DNA of 64,000 nt. Source: Azoarcus sp. DN11. GTDB taxonomy: Bacteria; Pseudomonadota; Gammaproteobacteria; Burkholderiales; Rhodocyclaceae. The stretch covers positions 3,410,001 to 3,474,000 of the forward strand of contig NZ_CP021731.1 in assembly GCF_003628555.1 (NCBI RefSeq). The letters are read 5' to 3'. Each line of letters opens with the position of its first letter. The stretch's first letter is position 1. Below the pieces are notes generated by a model. It saw nothing but the letters and a program-made list of their open reading frames with translations. It did not search any database and was not told the origin of the DNA. Below are positions 8,873 to 18,632 of this stretch, piece by piece. The position numbers and the translations under genes were made by a program.

Positions 8873-9145
8873 TCAGTTTACTGCATCTTTCAGGGCCTTG
8901 CCAGCCCTGAACTTCGGAACCTTTGCTTCCTTGATCTTGATGTTCTTGCCCGTGCGCGGATTGCGGCCGGTTCGCGCAGCACGCGTGCCGACATGGAAGG
9001 TGCCGAATCCAACGAGGGTTACGGAGTCGCCTGTCTGAAGCGCGCCCTTGACTGCCGCGATTGCTGCATCGAGAGCCTTTCCCGCAGCCGCCTTCGACAA
9101 TTCCGCTTGTGAGGCGATTTGGTCGATCAGTTCGGATTTATTCAC
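8873..9145 (-). CDS. hupB: DNA-binding protein HU, beta type
   Basis: A nucleoid-associated histone-like protein of 90 residues, the family's normal size. It opens [20 protein letters not shown] and has the DNA-intercalating arm with the conserved proline ([12 protein letters not shown]) and the usual [12 protein letters not shown] core. It follows lon on the same strand, as in most betaproteobacteria, but has its own strong promoter at 9248-9277 and a leader of about 95 bases. Confidence 0.96.
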   Translation of the reverse strand: MNKSELIDQIASQAELSKAAAGKALDAAIAAVKGALQTGDSVTLVGFGTFHVGTRAARTGRNPRTGKNIKIKEAKVPKFRAGKALKDAVN

Positions 9146-9247
9146 TTAAGTCCCCTTCTGGATATGAAAGCGATGACCCGAAATGCGCAAACCCTCTGCC
9201 GGAGCCGCATTCAGGGCGATTCCAAATGCGTTGCGAGAAGCACGGAC

Positions 9248-9277
9248 TTTATAGCGCGCAGTATTCCGGAGTGTCAA
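9248..9277 (-). promoter_or_regulatory. Strong sigma-70 promoter of hupB
   Basis: On the minus strand TTGACA (complement of 9272-9277) is a perfect -35. TATAAA (complement of 9248-9253) is a five-of-six -10, and the spacer is 18 bp. The start would fall near 9241, about 95 bases ahead of hupB. Five of the six -35 bases lie inside the outer end of the long inverted repeat at 9273-9318. Confidence 0.8.
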
Positions 9278-9318
9278 TACGCGCTGCAGCGTTTTACAAC
9301 GCTACAGCGCGTATTGAC
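9273..9318. repeat. 46-bp near-perfect inverted repeat between lon and hupB
   Basis: Two 21-base arms (9273-9293 and 9298-9318) are exact reverse complements except for one C/T position, around the 4-base loop TTAC. Arm ends read GTCAATACGCGC and GCGCGTATTGAC. It starts 31 bases after the lon stop on the minus strand. No T-run follows, so it is not a normal rho-independent terminator. It could act as an operator at the hupB -35, an mRNA 3'-end stabiliser for lon, or an attenuating structure. No second copy was noticed in the window. Confidence 0.85.
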
Positions 9319-9348
9319 GCGGGACTTGCCGAACTGTCGCCCCGAGAA

Positions 9349-11769
9349 TCAGTGCGCGCGGACGGCCTTGCCGGTCGCAGTACTCTCGCCGGACTCGGTC
9401 GGCGGAGCCTCTTCCGTAGCGGTCTCCGGAAGCGGCTGGGGCCGACGTTCGAGCGCATGCTCAAGCACCTGGTCGATCCAGCGCACCGGAATCAGCTCGA
9501 GCACGTTCTTGATGTTCTCGGGAATTTCGGCGAGATCCTTGACGTTCTCTTCCGGAATCAGCGCCACCCGGATGCCGCCGCGCACGGCTGCCAGCAGCTT
9601 TTCCTTCAGGCCGCCGATCGGGAGCACCTCGCCGCGGAGCGTGATCTCTCCCGTCATCGCGACGTCGCAACGCACCGGAATGCCCGTGAGCACCGACACC
9701 AGCGCGGAGCAGATCGCGATGCCCGCCGACGGACCGTCCTTCGGGATCGCCCCTTCCGGCAGGTGGATGTGGATGTCGCTCTTCTGGTAGAAATCTTCCT
9801 GGATACCGAGCGAACGCGAACGCTTCCGCACCACGGACAGGGCAGCCTGGATCGACTCCTGCATCACTTCGCCGAGCTTGCCCGTCGTCATGACCTTGCC
9901 CTTGCCCGGCAGCGCAACGGCCTCGACGGTCAGGAGTTCGCCGCCCACCTCCGTCCACGCCAGGCCGGTCACCTGGCCGATCTGGTTTTCCTTCTCGGCC
10001 ATGCCGAAGGAGTACTTGCGTACGCCCAGATACTTGTCGAGGTTCTTCGCGTTTACCACGACCTTGCTCGTGCGCTTCCTGAGAACGAGCGATTTCACCA
10101 CTTTCCGGCAGATCTTCGAGATCTCGCGCTCCATGCTCCGCACGCCCGCCTCGCGGGTGAAGTAACGGCACACGTCGCGCAGCGCTTCCTCGGTCACGGA
10201 CAGCTCGTCGCGCTTGAGCCCGTTGTTCTTCATCTGCTTCGGCAGCAGGTAACGCAAGGCGATATTGACCTTCTCGTCTTCCGTGTAGCCCGACAGGCGG
10301 ATCACCTCCATCCGGTCGAGCAGCGCCGCCGGGATGTTGAGCGTGTTCGCCGTCGCGACGAACATCACGTCGGACAAGTCGAAATCGACCTCGATGTAGT
10401 GGTCCTGGAAGGTGTGGTTCTGTTCCGGATCGAGCACTTCCAGCAGCGCGGAACTCGGATCGCCACGGAAATCCATGCCCAGCTTGTCGACTTCGTCGAG
10501 CAGGAACAGTGGGTTCTTGACGCCGACCTTGCTCATGTTCTGCAGGATCTTGCCCGGCATCGAGCCGATGTAGGTCCGCCGATGGCCGCGAATCTCGGCT
10601 TCGTCGCGCACGCCACCGAGTGCCATGCGGATGAACTTGCGGTTCGTTGACTTCGCGATCGACTGGCCGAGCGAGGTCTTGCCCACCCCCGGGGGTCCGA
10701 CCAGACACAGGATCGGCGCCTTGACCTTGTCCACGCGCTGCTGGACCGCAAGATACTCAAGGATGCGTTCCTTGACGCGCTCGAGACCGTAGTGGTCCTT
10801 GTCGAGGACCTTCTCGGCTTCCGCGAGGTCGCGGCTGACGCGCGACTTCTTGCGCCACGGCAGACCGACCAGCGTGTCGATGTAGTTGCGCACGACGGTC
10901 GCTTCCGCCGACATCGGCGACATCAGGCGCAGCTTCTTGAGTTCCGCCTGGGCCTTCGCGAGCGCCTCCTTCGGCATGCCCGCAGCCTTGATCTTCTTGT
11001 CCATCTCCTCGAGATCGGCACCTTCCTCGCCTTCCCCGAGTTCCTTCTGGATCGCCTTGACCTGCTCGTTGAGGTAGTACTCGCGCTGGCTCTTCTCCAT
11101 CTGGCGCTTCACGCGGCCACGAATGCGCTTTTCGACCTGCAGGATGTCGAGTTCGGTCTCCAGTTGCGACAGCAGCCGCTCGAGGCGGTCACCGGTATCG
11201 AACATTTCCAGCACTTCCTGCTTCTGCTCGAGCTTGAGCGGCAGGTGCGCGGCGATAGTATCGGCGAGGCGGCCGGCATCGTCGATGCCGGACAGCGACG
11301 CGAGGATTTCCGGCGGAATCTTCTTGTTCAGCTTAACGTACTGGTCGAACTGGGCAATGATCGCCCGCCGCATCGCCTCGAGCTCGTTGTTGTCGGTCTC
11401 GGGAACGGGCACCGGCGTGACTTTGGCCACGAATACGCTGCGCAGATCTTCCACCGAGTCGACGCGCGCGCGCTGCACGCCCTCGACCAGCACCTTGATC
11501 GTGCCATCGGGAAGCTTGAGCATCTGCAGGATGTTGGCAATGCAGCCGATCTCGTAGAGATCTTCGGCCGCGGGCTCGTCCTTGGCAGCGGATTTCTGCG
11601 CCACCAGGAGAATGCCCTTGCCCGCCTCCATGGCGTTCTCGAGTGCCTTGATGGATTTCGGGCGACCCACGAAGAGCGGAATCACCATATGCGGGAACAC
11701 CACCACGTCGCGCAGCGGCAGCAGCGGCAGTTCCATTTGCTCGTCGGGGAGGTCAAGCGGGCTTGACAT
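9349..11769 (-). CDS. lon: ATP-dependent endopeptidase La (Lon)
   Basis: A cytoplasmic AAA+ protease of 806 residues that degrades misfolded and regulatory proteins. Domains in order: N-terminal substrate domain (LPLLPLRDVVVFPHMVIPLF), coiled-coil linker, AAA+ module with Walker A GPPGVGKTS and Walker B LFLLDEVDK, and the C-terminal protease domain with the catalytic Ser in PKDGPSAG. The ATG at 11769 (MSSPLDLPDEQMELPLL) is chosen over a frame extension of 17 residues that would overlap the promoter. It lies downstream of clpX but has a heat-shock promoter in the gap. Confidence 0.97.
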   Translation of the reverse strand: MSSPLDLPDEQMELPLLPLRDVVVFPHMVIPLFVGRPKSIKALENAMEAGKGILLVAQKSAAKDEPAAEDLYEIGCIANILQMLKLPDGTIKVLVEGVQRARVDSVEDLRSVFVAKVTPVPVPETDNNELEAMRRAIIAQFDQYVKLNKKIPPEILASLSGIDDAGRLADTIAAHLPLKLEQKQEVLEMFDTGDRLERLLSQLETELDILQVEKRIRGRVKRQMEKSQREYYLNEQVKAIQKELGEGEEGADLEEMDKKIKAAGMPKEALAKAQAELKKLRLMSPMSAEATVVRNYIDTLVGLPWRKKSRVSRDLAEAEKVLDKDHYGLERVKERILEYLAVQQRVDKVKAPILCLVGPPGVGKTSLGQSIAKSTNRKFIRMALGGVRDEAEIRGHRRTYIGSMPGKILQNMSKVGVKNPLFLLDEVDKLGMDFRGDPSSALLEVLDPEQNHTFQDHYIEVDFDLSDVMFVATANTLNIPAALLDRMEVIRLSGYTEDEKVNIALRYLLPKQMKNNGLKRDELSVTEEALRDVCRYFTREAGVRSMEREISKICRKVVKSLVLRKRTSKVVVNAKNLDKYLGVRKYSFGMAEKENQIGQVTGLAWTEVGGELLTVEAVALPGKGKVMTTGKLGEVMQESIQAALSVVRKRSRSLGIQEDFYQKSDIHIHLPEGAIPKDGPSAGIAICSALVSVLTGIPVRCDVAMTGEITLRGEVLPIGGLKEKLLAAVRGGIRVALIPEENVKDLAEIPENIKNVLELIPVRWIDQVLEHALERRPQPLPETATEEAPPTESGESTATGKAVRAH

Positions 11770-11803
11770 GATTGTTTTTACCTCGAAAGGACTGGTCAGG
11801 CCC

Positions 11804-11831
11804 ACATGGGGCCCAACCACGAAAAATCAAG
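11804..11831 (-). promoter_or_regulatory. Sigma-32 (heat-shock) promoter of lon
   Basis: Minus-strand reading gives CTTGATT (complement of 11825-11831), 13 bases, then CCCCATGT (complement of 11804-11811). The -10 fits the CCCCATnT consensus exactly and the -35 fits CTTGAAA at five of seven positions, with consensus spacing. The start would be about 28 bases before the lon ATG. Confidence 0.8.
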
Positions 11832-11857
11832 CGGCGCCCAGAACCGATTTTTCGGAT

Positions 11858-13126
11858 TCAGTTGGAACCCGATACCTTCTGCTGATCCGCATAGATCAGC
11901 AGCGGCTGGGCGCCTTCTTCGATCGTACCCTCGTCGACAACGACTTTTTCCACGCCCTTCAGCGTGGGCAGGTCGTACATGATGTCGAGCAGCGCCGCCT
12001 CGAGGATCGAGCGCAGGCCGCGCGCGCCGGTCTTCCGGCGGATCGCCTTGCGGGCCACGGCGTGCAGTGCCGCCGGGCGGATCTCCAGTTCGACCCCTTC
12101 CATCGAGAACAGCTTCTGGTACTGCTTGACCAGCGCGTTCTTCGGTTCGACAAGAATCTGGATCAGTGCCGCCTCGTCGAGTTCCTGCAGTGTCGCGACG
12201 ACCGGCAGGCGGCCGACGAACTCGGGGATCAGGCCGAACTTGACCAGATCCTCTGGTTCGACTTGACGGAACGATTCGGTCAGGTCACGGCCCTGGCGGC
12301 TCTTGATCTCGGCGCCGAAACCGATGCCGATCTTTTCGGTGCGATTGCGGATGACCTTCTCCAGGCCATCGAATGCACCGCCGCAGATGAAGAGGATGTT
12401 GGTCGTATCGACCTGGATGAAATCCTGGTTGGGGTGCTTGCGCCCACCCTGCGGCGGAATCGAGGCCACCGTGCCCTCGATCAGCTTCAGCAGCGCCTGC
12501 TGCACGCCCTCGCCGGACACGTCGCGAGTGATGGACGGGTTGTCCGACTTGCGCGAGATCTTGTCGATCTCGTCGATATAGACGATGCCGTGCTGCGCCT
12601 TGTCGACGTCGTAGTCGCACTTCTGCAGCAGCTTCTGGATGATGTTCTCGACGTCCTCACCGACATAACCGGCTTCGGTGAGCGTCGTCGCGTCGGCCAT
12701 CACGAACGGCACGTTGAGAAGGCGCGCGAGCGTCTGCGCAAGCAGCGTCTTGCCCGAACCGGTCGGTCCGATCAGCAGGATGTTGCTCTTCGACAGCTCG
12801 ACATCGTCCTTGCGCCCCGAGATGTGGCGCAGGCGCTTGTAGTGGTTGTACACCGCAACGGCCAGGTTGCGCTTGGCCTGCTGCTGGCCGATCACGTACT
12901 GGTTGAGGATCTCGCAGATCTCCGCGGGAGTGGGCAGGCTGTTGGCGCCCCCTTCCCCGTCGGCCGATTGTGCAATCTCGTCACGGATGATGTCGTTGCA
13001 CAGCTCGATGCACTCGTCGCAGATAAAGACCGACGGTCCCGCAATGAGTTTGCGAACCTCATGCTGACTCTTTCCACAGAACGAGCAGTAAAGCAGCTTT
13101 TCGCCACCCGTCTTCTTTTCCGTCAT
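11858..13126 (-). CDS. clpX: ATP-dependent Clp protease ATP-binding subunit ClpX
   Basis: The hexameric unfoldase that feeds substrates to ClpP. It has 422 residues. The N-terminal zinc domain has C14, C17, C36 and C39. The AAA+ domain has Walker A (GPTGSGKT), Walker B ([11 protein letters not shown]) and a pore loop (GYVGEDVE). The ClpP-contacting IGF loop appears as IGIGFGAE. It starts 17 bp downstream of clpP, so they are co-transcribed. Confidence 0.97.
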   Translation of the reverse strand: MTEKKTGGEKLLYCSFCGKSQHEVRKLIAGPSVFICDECIELCNDIIRDEIAQSADGEGGANSLPTPAEICEILNQYVIGQQQAKRNLAVAVYNHYKRLRHISGRKDDVELSKSNILLIGPTGSGKTLLAQTLARLLNVPFVMADATTLTEAGYVGEDVENIIQKLLQKCDYDVDKAQHGIVYIDEIDKISRKSDNPSITRDVSGEGVQQALLKLIEGTVASIPPQGGRKHPNQDFIQVDTTNILFICGGAFDGLEKVIRNRTEKIGIGFGAEIKSRQGRDLTESFRQVEPEDLVKFGLIPEFVGRLPVVATLQELDEAALIQILVEPKNALVKQYQKLFSMEGVELEIRPAALHAVARKAIRRKTGARGLRSILEAALLDIMYDLPTLKGVEKVVVDEGTIEEGAQPLLIYADQQKVSGSN

Positions 13127-13143
13127 GGTCTTCCTCTCGTATG

Positions 13144-13782
<639 letters not shown>

Positions 13783-13801
13783 TCCTTGGTCTTTCGCGGC
13801 A

Positions 13802-15109
13802 TCAGGCCGCGTTGTTACCCATCAGTTCGTCGAACGATACCGCGTTCTCGACGGTCTGGGCCTGCGTGGTGACCCACGCGACCACGTTGTCTTCGATCAC
13901 GACCGCCTCGGCCTGTCCGAGGCGCTCCGGCTGCGCGTAGTACCAGCGTACCAGTTCCGAAGGATCTTCGTAGCTCTGGGCCATCTCTTCGACCAGCGCG
14001 CGAACCTGTTCCGGTTTCGCGTAGAGTTCCTTCGCCTTCACGAGTTCGGCCATGATGAGGCCCAGTTTGACACGACGCACGGCCTGATCGGTAAACCAGG
14101 CGGCCTCGACCGGGATGTCCTTCGTCTTCATGCCGCGCATCTCCAGGTCGCGCCTGGCGTTCTCGGCCAACTGATGGCTCTCGGCATCGACCAGCGCCTT
14201 CGGCACTTCGATCGGGTTGGCGGTCAGCAGCGCGTCCATGACCTGCTCCTTGACCTTGGCCTGGATGCGGCGCTTCACCTCGCGTTCGAGGTTGGCGCGC
14301 ACCTCGTCGCGCAGCTTGGTGACATCGCCGTCGGCAACGCCCAGCGCACGCGCGAGGTCGGCGTCGACCGCCGGCAGGATCGCTGCTTCGACGCGCTTCA
14401 CGGTCACTTCGAACTGCACCGCCTGACCGGCGAGGTTACGGGCATGGTAGTCCTCCGGGAAGGTCATGTCGAAGGTCTTGCTTTCACCGGCTGCCAGACC
14501 CGTCACGGCGGCCTCGAAATCCTTCAGCATCGAACCGGCGCCAATCACGAAGGGGAAGTCCTGCGCCTGGCCGCCATCGAACAATTCGCCGTCCTTGCGA
14601 CCGGCAAAATCGATCACGACACGGTCACCCTCGCCGGCGGCACGCTCGGCGGTCTCGAAGCGGGTACGCTGCTTGCGCAGCACTTCGACGGTTTTTTCGA
14701 CCTCGGCATCGCCGACAACCAGCGCCGGACGCTCGATCTTGCTCTGGGACAGATCACCCAGTTCGATCTGCGGGTAGACTTCGAACACGGCGCTGAATTC
14801 GAGCGTACCTTCGGCGGCTGCGTCCTTCGGCTCGATGCGGGGATAACCGGCCACGCGCAGGTTCTGCTCGCGCACGGAGTCGCCGAACGCCTTCTCGACG
14901 GCAGCGCCGATCGCTTCGGAGCGGGCCTGCGATTCGTAGGTTTGCGCTACGATCTTCATTGGCACCTTGCCAGGACGGAAACCCGGCATCTTCACGGTAC
15001 GGGCCATGCGCTTCAGCCGGGCTTCGACTTCCTTGTCGATCTCGGCCACTGACACGGACATGTCGATGCGGCGCTCCAGTGCGCCCTGCGTTTCCTGGTT
15101 GGTCTGCAT
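13802..15109 (-). CDS. tig: Trigger factor, ribosome-bound chaperone and prolyl isomerase
   Basis: A 435-residue protein that binds nascent chains at the ribosome exit. The N-terminal ribosome-binding signature is [12 protein letters not shown] (about residues 44-55). The central FKBP-type domain starts near [19 protein letters not shown], and a long helical C-terminal chaperone domain follows. It is first in the tig-clpP-clpX-lon cluster. The start [21 protein letters not shown] matches the family's short N-terminal strand. A plausible extended -10 promoter is about 110 bp upstream. Confidence 0.96.
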   Translation of the reverse strand: MQTNQETQGALERRIDMSVSVAEIDKEVEARLKRMARTVKMPGFRPGKVPMKIVAQTYESQARSEAIGAAVEKAFGDSVREQNLRVAGYPRIEPKDAAAEGTLEFSAVFEVYPQIELGDLSQSKIERPALVVGDAEVEKTVEVLRKQRTRFETAERAAGEGDRVVIDFAGRKDGELFDGGQAQDFPFVIGAGSMLKDFEAAVTGLAAGESKTFDMTFPEDYHARNLAGQAVQFEVTVKRVEAAILPAVDADLARALGVADGDVTKLRDEVRANLEREVKRRIQAKVKEQVMDALLTANPIEVPKALVDAESHQLAENARRDLEMRGMKTKDIPVEAAWFTDQAVRRVKLGLIMAELVKAKELYAKPEQVRALVEEMAQSYEDPSELVRWYYAQPERLGQAEAVVIEDNVVAWVTTQAQTVENAVSFDELMGNNAA

Positions 15110-15222
15110 TAAGTAACGATCCCTGACAAGTCAAAGTTTGCCCACAAGGCACCCGCCGGGCTTCCGGGAGGCCAGCCCCCCGACCGCGGAGGGCAAACGG
15201 AGCGCGTAAAGATAGATTTTCG

Positions 15223-15231
15223 ATTTTAGCA
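15223..15231 (-). promoter_or_regulatory. Possible extended -10 promoter of tig
   Basis: Minus-strand TGCTAAAAT (complement of 15223-15231) fits the extended -10 pattern TGnTATAAT with one mismatch. No convincing -35 lies 17 bases upstream. It would give a leader of about 105 bases. The rest of 15110-15380 is GC-rich, with nothing else clear except a hairpin at 15329-15348 ahead of prkA. Confidence 0.4.
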
Positions 15232-15380
15232 CAGCACAGGCCCCTTCCTTCCAGAGTCCTTCCGGCCGCAGAATGAAGCGTGAGGACTTGCGCATGGAAT
15301 GACGGAAACCACGGAACTTGAGCCCCCGGACACCCTCTGACGGGTGTCGGCGAACGGCTCGACCAGAGAGGAGAATCCAG

Positions 15381-17303
15381 ATGACGATCTTCAATGCCTA
15401 TCAGGCCCGTTTCGAGGCGGCCCGCGAAGAGGAGATGTCGATCCAGGAATACCTGGAGCTGTGCCGGTCCGACCGCTCGGCATATGCAACGGCAGCGGAG
15501 CGCATGCTGATGGCGATCGGCGAACCCGAACTGGTAGACACCCGCCTGGATCCTCGCATGTCGCGCATCTTCTCGAACAAGATGCTCAAGATCTATCCCG
15601 CCTTCCGCGACTTCTACGGCATGGAGGAAGTCATCGAGCACATCGTCTCGTACTTCCGTCACGCGGCGCAGGGCCTGGAAGAGAAGAAACAGATCCTGTA
15701 CCTGCTCGGCCCGGTCGGTGGCGGCAAGTCCTCTCTCGCCGAAAAGCTGAAGTCGCTGATCGAGAAGGTCCCCTTCTACGCGATCAAGGGGTCGCCCGTA
15801 CATGAGTCGCCGCTGGGCCTGTTCGACGTGAACGAGGACGGACGCCTCCTCGAGGACGATTTCGGCATCCCGCGCCGCTACCTGAACACGATCATGAGCC
15901 CGTGGGCGGTCAAGCGCCTGCATGAGTTCAACGGCGACATCACGCGCTTTCGCGTCGTGAAATTGCGTCCGTCGGTGCTCAAGCAGGTTGCGGTCGCCAA
16001 AACCGAACCGGGCGACGAGAACAACCAGGACATTTCGTCCCTGGTCGGCAAGATCGACATCCGCAAGCTCGAACAGTACTCGCAGGACGACCCCGACGCC
16101 TACAGCTATTCGGGCGGTCTGTGCCTCGCGAACCGCGGACTGCTGGAATTCGTCGAGATGTTCAAGGCGCCGATCAAGGTGCTGCACCCGCTGCTCACGG
16201 CTACCCAGGAAGGCAATTACAAGGGGACCGAGGGCTTCGGCGCGATCCCGTTCGACGGCATCGTGATGGCACACTCGAACGAGTCCGAGTGGGTCGCATT
16301 CAAGAACAACCGCAACAACGAGGCCTTCCTCGACCGGATCTACACGGTGAAGGTGCCCTACTGCCTGCGTGTGTCCGACGAGGTGCACATCTACGAGAAG
16401 CTGCTGATCGAAAGTTCGCTCGCGGCCGCCCCCTGCGCACCCGACACGCTGCGCATGATGGCGCAGTTCGGCGTGCTGTCGCGCCTCAAGGAGCCCGAGA
16501 ACTCGAGCATCTATTCGAAGATGCGCGTGTATGACGGCGAGAACCTCAAGGACACCGACCCGAAGGCAAAAAGCTTCCAGGAATACCGCGACTATGCGGG
16601 CGTGGACGAAGGGATGACGGGTCTATCCACCCGCTTCGCGTTCAAGGCGCTGTCGAAGGTGTTCAACTTCGACCACCGTGAAGTCGCGGCAAACCCGGTG
16701 CACCTGATGTACGTGCTCGAACAGCAGATCGAGCAGGAGCAGTACCCGCCCGAGGTCGAGGCGCGCTACATGGGCTACATCAAGGAGTTCCTGGCGCCGC
16801 GCTACGCCGAGTTCATCGGCAAGGAGATCCAGACGGCCTACCTCGAGAGCTACTCCGAGTACGGACAGAACATCTTCGACCGCTACGTGACCTATGCCGA
16901 CTTTTGGATCCAGGACCAGGAATTCCGGGATCCGAACACCGGCGAGATCCTCGACCGCTCGGCACTGAACGACGAACTCGAGAAGATCGAGAAGCCTGCC
17001 GGCATCAGCAACCCGAAGGATTTCCGCAACGAGGTGGTGAATTTCGTGCTGCGCGCAAGGGCGAAGCACGACGGCAAGAATCCGAGCTGGACGAGCTACG
17101 AGAAGTTGCGCGGGGTGATCGAGAAGAAGATGTTCTCGAACACGGAGGAGCTGTTGCCGGTCATCAGCTTCAATGCGAAGGCGAGCGCGGACGAGCAGAA
17201 GAAGCATCAGGACTTCGTCAATCGCATGATCGAGAAGGGCTATACCGAGAAGCAGGTGCGGCTGCTCTGCGAATGGTATTTGCGGGTCCGCAAGTCCTCG
17301 TGA
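15381..17303 (+). CDS. PrkA/YeaG family serine protein kinase
   Basis: A 640-residue protein of the size of E. coli YeaG. The N-terminal AAA-like module has Walker A GPVGGGKSSL (around residue 115); the C-terminal half is the PrkA kinase-like region. The ATG at 15381 follows a strong AGAGGAG. In E. coli YeaG-YeaH responds to starvation and nitrogen stress, and PrkA of Bacillus affects sporulation. The gene leads a three-gene unit with yeaH-like and spoVR-like genes. A 7-bp hairpin (GACACCC/GGGTGTC, 15329-15348) sits in the leader. Substrates are not known from sequence. Confidence 0.93.
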   Translation: MTIFNAYQARFEAAREEEMSIQEYLELCRSDRSAYATAAERMLMAIGEPELVDTRLDPRMSRIFSNKMLKIYPAFRDFYGMEEVIEHIVSYFRHAAQGLEEKKQILYLLGPVGGGKSSLAEKLKSLIEKVPFYAIKGSPVHESPLGLFDVNEDGRLLEDDFGIPRRYLNTIMSPWAVKRLHEFNGDITRFRVVKLRPSVLKQVAVAKTEPGDENNQDISSLVGKIDIRKLEQYSQDDPDAYSYSGGLCLANRGLLEFVEMFKAPIKVLHPLLTATQEGNYKGTEGFGAIPFDGIVMAHSNESEWVAFKNNRNNEAFLDRIYTVKVPYCLRVSDEVHIYEKLLIESSLAAAPCAPDTLRMMAQFGVLSRLKEPENSSIYSKMRVYDGENLKDTDPKAKSFQEYRDYAGVDEGMTGLSTRFAFKALSKVFNFDHREVAANPVHLMYVLEQQIEQEQYPPEVEARYMGYIKEFLAPRYAEFIGKEIQTAYLESYSEYGQNIFDRYVTYADFWIQDQEFRDPNTGEILDRSALNDELEKIEKPAGISNPKDFRNEVVNFVLRARAKHDGKNPSWTSYEKLRGVIEKKMFSNTEELLPVISFNAKASADEQKKHQDFVNRMIEKGYTEKQVRLLCEWYLRVRKSS

Positions 17304-17363
17304 CCGATGCGTCGCCCGGGCGGCAAGTCCGGGCGACGTTCCGCACCCGTGCCGGAGACACAC

Positions 17364-18632
17364 ATGACCCGCATCATCGATCGGCGGTTCGACAGCAAGA
17401 AGAAGAGCGCAGTGAATCGGCAACGCTTCATGCGCCGCTTCAAGCAGCAGATCCGTCGCGCCGTGAACGAGGCGATCCAGGATCGTTCCATCCGCGATCT
17501 CGACAACGGCGAGCAGATCACGATCCCTTCCAAGGATCTGAGCGAGCCGCAGTTCCAGCATGGCCGCGGTGGCATCTGGGAGCAGGTTTTTTCGGGCAAC
17601 GATCAGTTCGCCAGCGGCGATCTGATCAACCGCCCTCCTTCCGGGGGGGGCGGAGGTCGGGGCCAGGGCAAGGCGAGCAACGAGGGTGAGGGCGAAGACG
17701 ATTTTGCGTTCCACCTCTCGCGCGAGGAATTTCTCGACATTTTCTTCGACGACCTTGCCCTGCCGAACCTGGTCCGCACGCAGCTCGCACGCATCACGGA
17801 CTACAAGACGCAGCGTGCGGGTTTCACCTCCGACGGCACGCCGGCGAACATCAACATCGTGCGCTCGATGCGCGGGGCGCTGGGGCGCCGGCTTGCGCTC
17901 GGGTCGCCGTTCTCGGCGCGCCTGCGCGAGCTGCAGAAGGAGCTCGAGAAGGTCATCGAGGAGTCCGGCGAGGATTGCGAGGAAGCGCTGCAGCTCAAGG
18001 ACGAGATCGGACGCCTGCGCGCGAAGATCGACGCGATCCCGTTCATCGACAGCTTCGACCTGCGCTACAACAACCGCATCCGCGTGCCGAAGCCGACCAC
18101 GCAGGCGGTGATGTTCTGCGTGATGGACGTGTCCGGATCGATGGACGAGGAGAAGAAGGCCACCGCGAAGCGTTTCTTCATGCTGCTGTACCTGTTCCTG
18201 ACGCGTACCTACGAGCAGATCGACGTCGTCTTCATCCGCCACCACACCGTCGCCAAGGAAGTCGACGAGGACGAGTTCTTCCACTCGCGCGAGTCGGGCG
18301 GGACGGTGGTGTCGAGCGCGCTGAAGCTGATGCATGAGGTGGTCACCGAGCGTTACGCACAGGGCAGCTGGAACATCTACGGCGCGCAGGCCTCGGACGG
18401 CGACAACTGGGACAACGACTCGCCCATCTGCCGCGAGCTGCTGGGCACGCAGATCCTGCCATGGTGCCAGTATTTCGCCTACATCGAGATCACGCCGGGC
18501 GAGCCGCAGAACCTGTGGCGGGAATACGAGAAGCTGTCGGGCGAGCACAAGAACTTCGCCATGCAGCGTATCGAGGAGCCGGCCGACATCTATCCGGTGT
18601 TTCGCGAACTCTTCAAGAAGACTCTCGCATGA
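17364..18632 (+). CDS. YeaH/YhbH family protein with von Willebrand A-like domain
   Basis: A 422-residue protein matching E. coli YeaH (DUF444). The N-terminus is very basic (MTRIIDRRFDSKKKSAVNRQ), a Gly-rich linker SGGGGGRGQG lies near residue 95, and the C-terminal vWA-like domain carries the MIDAS motif DVSGSMDEEKK. The ATG at 17364 is chosen because the preceding 19 codons of open frame lack the family's sequence. It lies 60 bp downstream of prkA, and its last codons overlap the SpoVR-like start. It probably works with the PrkA kinase; the exact activity is unknown. Confidence 0.92.
   Translation: MTRIIDRRFDSKKKSAVNRQRFMRRFKQQIRRAVNEAIQDRSIRDLDNGEQITIPSKDLSEPQFQHGRGGIWEQVFSGNDQFASGDLINRPPSGGGGGRGQGKASNEGEGEDDFAFHLSREEFLDIFFDDLALPNLVRTQLARITDYKTQRAGFTSDGTPANINIVRSMRGALGRRLALGSPFSARLRELQKELEKVIEESGEDCEEALQLKDEIGRLRAKIDAIPFIDSFDLRYNNRIRVPKPTTQAVMFCVMDVSGSMDEEKKATAKRFFMLLYLFLTRTYEQIDVVFIRHHTVAKEVDEDEFFHSRESGGTVVSSALKLMHEVVTERYAQGSWNIYGAQASDGDNWDNDSPICRELLGTQILPWCQYFAYIEITPGEPQNLWREYEKLSGEHKNFAMQRIEEPADIYPVFRELFKKTLA

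Noticed and set aside
9273..9318. Reading the lon-hupB hairpin as a rho-independent terminator
   Set aside because: No T-run on either strand and the hupB -35 lies within it; kept as a repeat instead.
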